From Motiliproteus sp965230185 (GTDB lineage Bacteria; Pseudomonadota; Gammaproteobacteria; Pseudomonadales; Balneatricaceae), in assembly GCA_965230185.1 (NCBI GenBank), contig OZ245995.1, forward strand, positions 3,348,001 through 3,412,000: 64,000 nt of DNA, read 5' to 3'. The position numbers were made by a program, and so were the translations under genes. Each line of letters begins with the position of its first letter. Position 1 is the stretch's first letter. A model generated the notes under the pieces. The model had not been told where the DNA came from and made no database searches. It saw only the letters and a program-made list of their open reading frames with translations. This document shows, piece after piece, positions 16,793-23,914 of the stretch.

Positions 16793-18058
16793 ATGACTTC
16801 GGCAACCCCTTCAATCCTCCGTAAACTGCTGCCTTTCGCCATTGCCCTGCTGATTCTGGTGATGGCGGTTGTCGTCTTCAGAAGCCTGGTCGCCAGCAAA
16901 CCTCAGGCGCCGGATAAACCGGTCCGGGAAAAAGTGTGGACTGTCGAAGCCCTGACCGCGACACCGGAAACCATCACACCTTCCGTTACCCTGTACGGCC
17001 GCATCGAAGCTCCCCGCAGCACCGAGCTGACTGCGGCCGTTACCGCCTTTGTCGACCAGCAGCACGTGGATGAAGGCAGCCGGGTAAAGGCCGGCGCGGC
17101 GCTGCTGACCCTGGACCCCAGAGATGCACAACTTATTGTGGCTCAGCGTGAGGCGGAACTGGCGGATATCAGGGCCAGCATCCAGGCAGAAAACACCCGC
17201 TATCGCTCCGACCTGAAGGCGCTTGGGATCGAGAAAGAACTGCTGCAGCTGGCGGCCCGCTCGGTGAAACGCTTCGAAGCCCTGAAAGGGCGTAACGTCG
17301 GCACCGACACTCAGCTCGATGACGCCCGTCGCAATTATCAGCAGCAGGCCCTCAGCCTCAATAATCGGGAGCGGGATATCGCCGATCACGACAATCGTCT
17401 CAGCCAGCTCAGAGCTCGCCGGCAGCAGGCAGAAGTTCAGCTGGAGTCTGCTCGCCTGGATCTGGAACGGACCCGAATTACCGCTCCCTTCGACGGTCGG
17501 ATCGCCCGGGTATCAGTCTCTCCGGGAGACCGGGTCCGCAGCGGTGATGCGCTGCTGATGATGTACAACAGCAAAACCCTGGAGGTTCGGGCACAGATTC
17601 CATCCCGCTATCTGAGCACCATTCGCCGGGCGCTGGGGGAGGGTCTGAAACTCAGCGCCAGTGCGGTTCTCGACGGCCAGCCTCTCAGATTGCAGCTTAA
17701 CCGTATCGCCGGCGAGGTGGGCAGCGGTCGGGCCGGAATTGACGCTCTGCTGCAGATTGAAACCGATAACGGACAGCTGGAGCCCGGACGCTCACTGGAG
17801 CTGTCGCTGCAGCTGCCGGAAGAACCGGGGCTGCTGGCATTGCCACCCCAGTCACTGTACGGCACCGACCGTGTCTATCTGATCCGGAATGAACGCCTGC
17901 AGGCGATACAGATAGAACGCGTGGGTGAAGTCACCGATGGTGACGCCTCCCGGGTACTGGTCCGCAGTGACGAGATCAGCGCCGGCGACCGGATCATCAC
18001 CACCCAGTTGCCCAACGCGATTACCGGCCTGAAGGTCAGACTGGTGTCTGAACCATGA
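16793..18058 (+). CDS. RND efflux periplasmic adaptor subunit
   Basis: A 421-residue membrane-fusion protein: one N-terminal membrane anchor (LLPFAIALLILVMAVVVF), a biotinyl-lipoyl-like half (VDEGSRVKAGAALLTLDPRDA), a long coiled coil around residues 110-220, the second half DLERTRITAPFDGRIARVSVSPGDRV and a C-terminal beta-barrel. It links an inner-membrane RND pump to an outer-membrane channel. It overlaps the pump gene by four bases (ATGA). No outer-membrane factor gene is adjacent. Clearly paralogous to the adaptor at 61238-62512. Confidence 0.93.
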   Translation: MTSATPSILRKLLPFAIALLILVMAVVVFRSLVASKPQAPDKPVREKVWTVEALTATPETITPSVTLYGRIEAPRSTELTAAVTAFVDQQHVDEGSRVKAGAALLTLDPRDAQLIVAQREAELADIRASIQAENTRYRSDLKALGIEKELLQLAARSVKRFEALKGRNVGTDTQLDDARRNYQQQALSLNNRERDIADHDNRLSQLRARRQQAEVQLESARLDLERTRITAPFDGRIARVSVSPGDRVRSGDALLMMYNSKTLEVRAQIPSRYLSTIRRALGEGLKLSASAVLDGQPLRLQLNRIAGEVGSGRAGIDALLQIETDNGQLEPGRSLELSLQLPEEPGLLALPPQSLYGTDRVYLIRNERLQAIQIERVGEVTDGDASRVLVRSDEISAGDRIITTQLPNAITGLKVRLVSEP

Positions 18059-21000
18059 CCGGCCCTACCCCCCGTAACGGCTCAACCGGCGGCCCGATCA
18101 GGCTGTTCGCCACCCATAGAGTCGCCGCTAATCTGCTGATGTCTCTGATGATCATAGCCGGCCTGTGGGGCATCAAGCAGCTGAACACTCAGTTCTTCCC
18201 CACCTTTGAGCTGGATGTGGTCACCGTCCAGGTCACCTGGACCGGAGCTGCCGCCGAAGACGTCGAACGCAGCATTACCATCCCTATCGAGCAGGAGCTG
18301 AAAGGGGTCAACCACATTGATGAGCTGTTCTCCACCTCCAATCAGGGAATCTCTTCCATCCGTATCCAGGTGGAGGAAGGTGCCGATGTCGGCAAGGTGG
18401 TGGACGAGGTTAAGCAGAAAGTTGACGGCATACGCAATCTGCCGACGGATGCGGAAGAACCAATCATTCAGGAGGTGACCCGTTACGAAGAGATCGCCCG
18501 CCTGCTGGTGACCAGTGACGGCGATATCGAAGAGATGCGGCCACTGGTCCGCGAATTTGAGCGCGACCTGCTGAATCGCGGAATCCGCAAGATCGACATC
18601 ACCGGCCTGCCGGAAAAAGAGGTCGCCATACAGGTTCCTGCCCGGCAGCTGCATGACCTGGGCATGACCCTGAACGAAATCTCTGCAGTGGTCGCCCGAC
18701 GCAGCCGTGATCTTCCGGCCGGCACCGCAGGGCGCGACGATGGCTCCCGGCAGATTCGCAGTCTCAGCCAGCAACGGGACGCGGAGGGCTTTGAACAGCT
18801 GCCGCTGATCACCCAGGAAGACGGTCGGCTGATCCGTCTCGGCGATGTTGCCAGGGTCGAAGAGCGGCCGCGCAGCAATCAGACCTGGCTTGAGCATGAG
18901 GGGCGGCCCGCCATCGAGCTGAGACTGAAACGATCCGAGAACGACGATACCCTGGCCGCCGCGGCGCTGTTTTCCGACTGGCTCGAGGAGGTTCGACCGA
19001 CACTGCCGGAAGGAGTCCAGCTGGCCACCTACAACGAGCGCTGGCGCTTTATCGAGGATCGCATCAACCTGCTGCTGAAAAACGGGCTCGGCGGACTGAT
19101 CCTGGTGATCGCCATGCTGTTCCTGTTTCTCAACGTCAAGGTGGCATTCTGGGTCACCGTCGGTATCCCGGTCTCCTTCCTCGCCACTCTGGCGATCATG
19201 CAGGTGATCGGCGGCAGCATCAACATGATCAGCCTGTTCGGGATGATCATGGCGCTGGGGATCATCGTCGACGACGCCATAGTGGTGGGCGAGGATGCAC
19301 TGACCCACTTCCAGCAGGGCGAACCGGGCGCTCAGGCCTCCATTGGCGGCGCCAATCGAATGCTGGCTCCGGTTATCGCCTCCTCACTGACGACAATATC
19401 GGCATTCCTGCCACTGACTCTGGTGGGTGGCTATATCGGCAATATCCTGATCGATATCCCCACCGTAGTAATCTGCGTGATTATCGCCTCGCTGGTGGAG
19501 TGCTTCCTGATTCTGCCGGGTCACCTGCACCACAGTCTGAAAAACCACGATCGTATTGAGCCCGGCAGAGTCCGGGTCAGGCTGGATCGCTGGTTCAATC
19601 ACTTTAAAGATCATCAGTTCCGCCGGCTGGTCACCCTGGCAGTACGTTTTCGCTGGATTACCCTCAGCTGCGCCCTGGGTTGCCTGATAATTGCCATCGG
19701 GCTGGTGGCCGGTGGTCGGGTCAAATTCACCTTCTTCCCGATTGTGGACGGCGATGAATTTACCGCCAGCGTCCAGTTTACCGCCGGCACCCGACCGGAC
19801 GTTGTCGATGGTTTTCTCGATCATCTCGAACTGACCCTGCGGGAAACCGAACAGGAGCTGGGCGGCGAACTGGTCGAGAATGTGGTCCAGTACCAGCGCC
19901 AGGCGCTGTTCTCCCAGAACAATGCGCTTGGTTTTGTGGGCGATGAGTTCGGTGCACTCTATGTCCAGCTGGTCAGGGGGGAGAATCGCGACGTGGCCAA
20001 CGAGCGCTTCCTGAGATTGTGGCGGGAGCGGGTGGTACAACCTGCAGGCGTGGAGCGGCTGAATATCTCTCAGCGTACCGGCGGCCCGCCCGGTCAGCCC
20101 ATCGAGGTGAAGCTGACCGGCGGCGAGGTCGAGATCCTGAAGCAGGCATCGCTGGAGCTGCAGGAAGCTCTCAAGGGATACACCGGCGTCAGCAATGTCG
20201 ATGACGACCTGCCCTGGGGTAAGGAACAGTGGATCTATGAGCTGACCAGCACCGGTAAGGCGCTGGGACTGGACCTGGAAACCGTGGGACGGCGCCTGCG
20301 TGCAGCACTGGACGGTGAGCTGGTGCAGATTTTCCACCTTCAGGACGACGAAATCGAAGTGCGGGTGGTCCTGCCGGATGCCGAACGGGACCGTCTCAGC
20401 ACCCTGGAGAAGCTCCCTATTCTGCTGCCCGGCGGTGAGTCAACTCCGCTGTCTAACGTCATCCAGTTCCGGGCCAAACGCGGTCTGGATTCTCTGAAAC
20501 GGGTGGACGGGCAACTGGCACTGATGGTGACTGCCGATGTCGATGACAAGGTCGCTAACAGCAACGAGATTATCGAGGCGCTGAGCAACGGCGCACTGGC
20601 GGAGCTCAGTTCCCGCTATGGCATACGTTACAGTTTTGAAGGCAAGAAAGCCGATGAAAATGAAACCCTGTCCGACATGAGGACCGGCGGACTGCTGGCG
20701 CTGATCCTGATCTACATCATTCTGGCCTGGGTCTTCTCCTCCTATATCTGGCCACTGACGGTCATGGCAGCCATTCCGCTGGGGCTGACCGGCGCGATTA
20801 TCGGTCATCTGGTGATGGGTAAGGCGCTGACTATTCTCAGCCTGTTCGGCCTGTTCGGGCTCTCCGGCATCGTTATCAACGATTCTATCGTGCTGATCAC
20901 CTTCTACCGTAAGCTTCGGGAACAGGGCATGGCTGCCCAGCCGGCGATTATCGAAGCGGCCTGTCAGCGTCTGCGGGCGGTGCTGCTCACTTCGCTGACA

Positions 21001-21228
21001 ACCATTGCCGGCCTCAGTCCGATCCTGTTTGAGACCTCGCTGCAGGCGCAGTTCCTGATCCCGATGGCGACAGCGATCGTATTCGGGCTGGCCTTCGGTA
21101 CCCTGCTGATCCTGCTGGTGGTGCCGTCGCTGCTGCTGATGCTGGAAAATCTGAAAATGATGCTGGGAGTGGGCGAGTTCCACACCCGGGATCAGGACAA
21201 CCTGGCGCGGGAATCCACCACCGGCTGA
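18055..21228 (+). CDS. RND efflux transporter permease
   Basis: A 1057-residue AcrB-type pump with 12 membrane segments and two large periplasmic loops. The proton-relay acidic pair is in GIIVDDAIVVGED (TM4), and the duplicated TM10-12 region shows GLSGIVINDSIVLITFYR and RAVLLTSLTTIAGLSP. It should export lipophilic compounds by proton antiport. ATGA overlap with the adaptor gives translational coupling. It belongs to the group of AcrB homologs with a single permease type, not MdtB/MdtC. A paralog lies at 58043-61228. Confidence 0.94.
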   Translation: MTGPTPRNGSTGGPIRLFATHRVAANLLMSLMIIAGLWGIKQLNTQFFPTFELDVVTVQVTWTGAAAEDVERSITIPIEQELKGVNHIDELFSTSNQGISSIRIQVEEGADVGKVVDEVKQKVDGIRNLPTDAEEPIIQEVTRYEEIARLLVTSDGDIEEMRPLVREFERDLLNRGIRKIDITGLPEKEVAIQVPARQLHDLGMTLNEISAVVARRSRDLPAGTAGRDDGSRQIRSLSQQRDAEGFEQLPLITQEDGRLIRLGDVARVEERPRSNQTWLEHEGRPAIELRLKRSENDDTLAAAALFSDWLEEVRPTLPEGVQLATYNERWRFIEDRINLLLKNGLGGLILVIAMLFLFLNVKVAFWVTVGIPVSFLATLAIMQVIGGSINMISLFGMIMALGIIVDDAIVVGEDALTHFQQGEPGAQASIGGANRMLAPVIASSLTTISAFLPLTLVGGYIGNILIDIPTVVICVIIASLVECFLILPGHLHHSLKNHDRIEPGRVRVRLDRWFNHFKDHQFRRLVTLAVRFRWITLSCALGCLIIAIGLVAGGRVKFTFFPIVDGDEFTASVQFTAGTRPDVVDGFLDHLELTLRETEQELGGELVENVVQYQRQALFSQNNALGFVGDEFGALYVQLVRGENRDVANERFLRLWRERVVQPAGVERLNISQRTGGPPGQPIEVKLTGGEVEILKQASLELQEALKGYTGVSNVDDDLPWGKEQWIYELTSTGKALGLDLETVGRRLRAALDGELVQIFHLQDDEIEVRVVLPDAERDRLSTLEKLPILLPGGESTPLSNVIQFRAKRGLDSLKRVDGQLALMVTADVDDKVANSNEIIEALSNGALAELSSRYGIRYSFEGKKADENETLSDMRTGGLLALILIYIILAWVFSSYIWPLTVMAAIPLGLTGAIIGHLVMGKALTILSLFGLFGLSGIVINDSIVLITFYRKLREQGMAAQPAIIEAACQRLRAVLLTSLTTIAGLSPILFETSLQAQFLIPMATAIVFGLAFGTLLILLVVPSLLLMLENLKMMLGVGEFHTRDQDNLARESTTG

Positions 21229-21256
21229 GTCGGGCTGAAATGCGGTCTGCTGTTAT

Positions 21257-22330
21257 TCAGATCGCATCAAACAGACTCAGTTGTCGGATATCCTCATTCT
21301 GACTCAGATCCTTCAGCCGAACACCCACCCCCAGCAGGCGTACCGGTCGCTGACCCCGGCTGTAGCCCTCATCCATCAACGCCCTGTAGACTGCGGCGTC
21401 CGGTTCGGTGATACGCTGTTCAACAGTGGTCTGCACGAAGTTATCGAATTTCAGCTTAACCAGGGCTCCGGCGATCCGATAGCTCGAATCCAGCCGCGTC
21501 AGTCGTTGTTCCAGCTCCTCCAGCAGCTCCGGCAGCTTCTGCAGACAGGACTCCAGCCCTTGCAGATCCTGACTGTAGGTATGCTCGATACTGAGGGTTT
21601 TGCGGCGCCGGGAAGTCTGCACCGGGCGTTCATCGATGCCCCGACAGAGCTCAAACAGCCGCTCGCCGAAACTCCCCATGGACTCCAGCAGCTCGGCCCC
21701 GGTGTAGCGTCTGAGATCACCGCAGCGGCTGACGCCAAGCCCGTGCAGCTTAGCGGCGGTGGCCGGCCCGACTCCGAACAGTTTCTCCACCGGCAGCCCC
21801 GCCACAAATTCCTGAACCTGTTCCGGCAGGACCACACAAAGCCCGTCCGGTTTATGCCAGTCACTGGCAATCTTAGCGATAAACTTATTGGGCGCTACAC
21901 CGGCGGAAATCGTGATACCGACCGCTTCTCTGACCCGTTTTCTGATCTCCTCGGCAATCAGCGTCGCGCTGCCCCGACAGGCCGTGCTGTCGGTGACATC
22001 CAGATAGGCCTCATCCAATGACAGGGGCTCAATCAGGTCGGTATAGTCCCGAAAAATCTCGTGGATCTGCTGTGATGCCTGGCGGTATTTTTCCATATTG
22101 CCACGCAGGATGATCAGCTGCGGACACAGCTTCTTCGCCTGCGCCGATGCCAGCGCCGAGCGCACCCCGAAAGACCTTGCCGGGTAGTTACAGGTGGAGA
22201 TCACGCCCCGCTTGCCAGGATCACCACCCACCGCCATCGGTACCTCACGCAGCGCCGGGTTATCGCGCATCTCCACGGCGGCGTAGAAGCAGTCGCAGTC
22301 GCAGTGGATGATCTTGCGGGTTTTTGACAT
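21257..22330 (-). CDS. dinB: DNA polymerase IV (Y-family)
   Basis: A 357-residue translesion polymerase. Catalytic carboxylates are in HCDCDCFYA (residues 8-16) and SLDEAYLDVT near residue 102; GVAPNKFIAKIASD and the little-finger domain follow. It copies damaged templates with low fidelity. The frame is open 36 codons further, but those residues are unlike the family, and the ATG at 22330 gives the normal N-terminus MSKTRKIIHCD. A LexA-type SOS box lies 55 bases upstream of it. Confidence 0.95.
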   Translation of the reverse strand: MSKTRKIIHCDCDCFYAAVEMRDNPALREVPMAVGGDPGKRGVISTCNYPARSFGVRSALASAQAKKLCPQLIILRGNMEKYRQASQQIHEIFRDYTDLIEPLSLDEAYLDVTDSTACRGSATLIAEEIRKRVREAVGITISAGVAPNKFIAKIASDWHKPDGLCVVLPEQVQEFVAGLPVEKLFGVGPATAAKLHGLGVSRCGDLRRYTGAELLESMGSFGERLFELCRGIDERPVQTSRRRKTLSIEHTYSQDLQGLESCLQKLPELLEELEQRLTRLDSSYRIAGALVKLKFDNFVQTTVEQRITEPDAAVYRALMDEGYSRGQRPVRLLGVGVRLKDLSQNEDIRQLSLFDAI

Positions 22331-22384
22331 CAGGTTTGAATCTTGGAAGAGCAGTAGCAGGAGTGTACTGCAAATCGATGGAAG

Positions 22385-22400
22385 CTGTACATAAATACAG
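22385..22400. promoter_or_regulatory. LexA (SOS) box of dinB
   Basis: CTGTACATAAATACAG has the invariant CTGT-N8-ACAG arrangement with an AT-rich centre. It lies upstream of the dinB ATG, where LexA would repress until DNA damage. Confidence 0.85.
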
Positions 22401-22758
22401 TTATAGATTCTATTGCGGCGAACAAAGAACAGGCTCATTACAAGAGCTGAGCTGACTTTGCTGACTGCGGGGTGTTCAGCAAGTGGTGGTGATACAGTTA
22501 TTCAATCCACGGCTACTCACAGCGACCTCAGATCGGGAGGTTCGCCTTGACATGCAGAGCAATGAACAAGCCCGTAGCGGAGGCAATTGATCAACAAGGT
22601 TCAGTTAGCGCTGGTTGCCATCGACACATGCTCAGCCTGGGGAGCAGTAAACCGGGCTGACGATGTCGAACCTCAGCTATGTGTTGCCAGCATGCCCCCT
22701 GACTCGTCCGAACAAAAAAAATCCCCGCCAGGCGGGGATTTTTTCAGCAACGCTACCC
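22401..22758. other. Gene-free stretch between dinB and the PEP-CTERM gene
   Basis: About 350 bases with only short reading frames that lack ribosome sites and family features. No transposon ends, tRNA or conserved motif was recognised apart from the terminator at 22721-22744. It may hold degraded sequence. Confidence 0.5.
22721..22744 (-). terminator. Terminator of the PEP-CTERM protein gene
   Basis: ATCCCCGCC / GGCGGGGAT stem flanked by A8 on the left and T6 on the right; on the minus strand the stem runs into a T8 tract. It lies 14 bases after the gene at 22759-23640. Confidence 0.88.
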
Positions 22759-23640
22759 TCAGCTTCGCTTACGCCAGACTCTGAGCAATGGCAATCCCAG
22801 AACAAACAGGAACGCCGTAGCGGGAATCGGGACCTGATGATCAGGTGGCGAGTTATGCCCGCCCATTGCTTTGACCTTAAACATATTCTGCCAGTGATTA
22901 GCTCCACTCGCACAGGTCAACGCGGTGGATCCGGCAGAACAGTCGTTCAGTTCCGGATTAAGAACCGACAGCAGGTAGTAGCTGGAACTTACCGCCGTCC
23001 CTCCGGTAGCGGTACCATCGTTAACAGCCAAGGTCTGATAGTTTCCTGTCGTGTAGTAGTGACCGACGAGCTCCCAGCCTGATGTAAGCAGACCGGCGTA
23101 CGACTTCCCTGAAAGATCATCGCCTGTGGAAAAGGGATCAACAGAGGGGTCCGCGGTAAACGCCAGCAGTGAAAAGGCTGCCGGATTACCATTTCTGGTA
23201 TAGCCAATACTAACCGAGTCCAGGGTTATGTCCTCCTCGAACTCAAACAGCATGGCATCCATATTCTCGTAGGTATCGTCATCACTGAATCCATCAAACG
23301 CGTGACGGGGACTCCCCTGGCCTACTTCAGCCGTGTCGACATGCCTTACCCCAAGCCCACTGCTATACGCCATTTCCTGCGCTTCTTCCAACACATCAGG
23401 CCCGTTGTTGACATCACCGGTGCTGGACCAGGCGTCAACCGTTACCGTGGGCCCCGAATTTTTAATGGCTCCCCAGTAAGATTCCCGGGCACCGTACTTC
23501 CAGGTGTTGGTACCGAAATTCCCACTGCTGTTTGCATATCTCCAAACCCAGTCATCCTGACCAGCACTGGCAGCTTCGGCAAAAAGCATCGAGGCACCCA
23601 ACAATGAGCACAGCAATGAGATTCCTGTTTTGTTTAACAT
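22759..23640 (-). CDS. PEP-CTERM-like exosortase substrate, exported protein
   Basis: A 293-residue protein with an N-terminal signal peptide (LLCSLLGASMLFAEAASA) and a C-terminal sorting signal: the VPIPA motif, a hydrophobic stretch FLFVLGLPLL and a basic end RVWRKRS. This is the VPxPA variant of the PEP-CTERM tripartite signal recognised by exosortase. The middle part is rich in Ser, Gly and Thr and resembles no enzyme I know. The ATG at 23640 is preceded by GGAGAAG; the upstream in-frame extension lacks features. It lies near prsT and has a large inverted repeat upstream. Role: probably a surface or matrix protein. Confidence 0.82.
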   Translation of the reverse strand: MLNKTGISLLCSLLGASMLFAEAASAGQDDWVWRYANSSGNFGTNTWKYGARESYWGAIKNSGPTVTVDAWSSTGDVNNGPDVLEEAQEMAYSSGLGVRHVDTAEVGQGSPRHAFDGFSDDDTYENMDAMLFEFEEDITLDSVSIGYTRNGNPAAFSLLAFTADPSVDPFSTGDDLSGKSYAGLLTSGWELVGHYYTTGNYQTLAVNDGTATGGTAVSSSYYLLSVLNPELNDCSAGSTALTCASGANHWQNMFKVKAMGGHNSPPDHQVPIPATAFLFVLGLPLLRVWRKRS

Positions 23641-23749
23641 TTCAGCTTCTCCAGCATACGAATATGAAGACTGAGTACAAATGCACCTGAGAGCCCGTAG
23701 CTCCCTCTTTTCCAACCTGCTGAGTCAGGCCGGTTAAAACCCTTGCTTC

Positions 23750-23782
23750 AAATAAACGTAAAATTTAAAACTACGTTTGTTT
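23750..23782. promoter_or_regulatory. Inverted repeat upstream of the PEP-CTERM gene
   Basis: Arms AAATAAACGTA and TACGTTTGTTT pair at 10 of 11 positions around an 11-base AT-rich spacer. It lies about 110-140 bases before the ATG of the minus-strand PEP-CTERM gene, the distance expected for an upstream activating site of a sigma-54 activator such as PrsR. The link to PrsR is inference. Confidence 0.5.
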
Positions 23783-23914
23783 AAACACTTTTATACAAAT
23801 ATCGAGCCAACTATCAATACCGTTACTATTCAATAAGTTAAAACCAGACAAACAGAACACCAGCAAGAAAGCGTAAAATATTCTGACATGACTGTAACAC
23901 TTCCCGAACACCCG

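Noticed and set aside
18082..19308. 408-codon frame on the minus strand
   Set aside because: It is antisense to the RND permease, whose motifs are complete; His/Asp/Gln-rich composition is typical of a shadow frame.
19384..20337. 317-codon frame on the minus strand
   Set aside because: Antisense to the RND permease, with no start signal or family feature.
22587..23082. Frames of 65 and 139 codons on the + strand
   Set aside because: They cross the terminator or run antisense to the PEP-CTERM gene and show no features.
23683..23713. Possible -24/-12 sigma-54 elements before the PEP-CTERM gene on the minus strand
   Set aside because: Two overlapping candidates have the GG-N10-GC spacing but match only 6-7 of 12 consensus positions, too weak to call.
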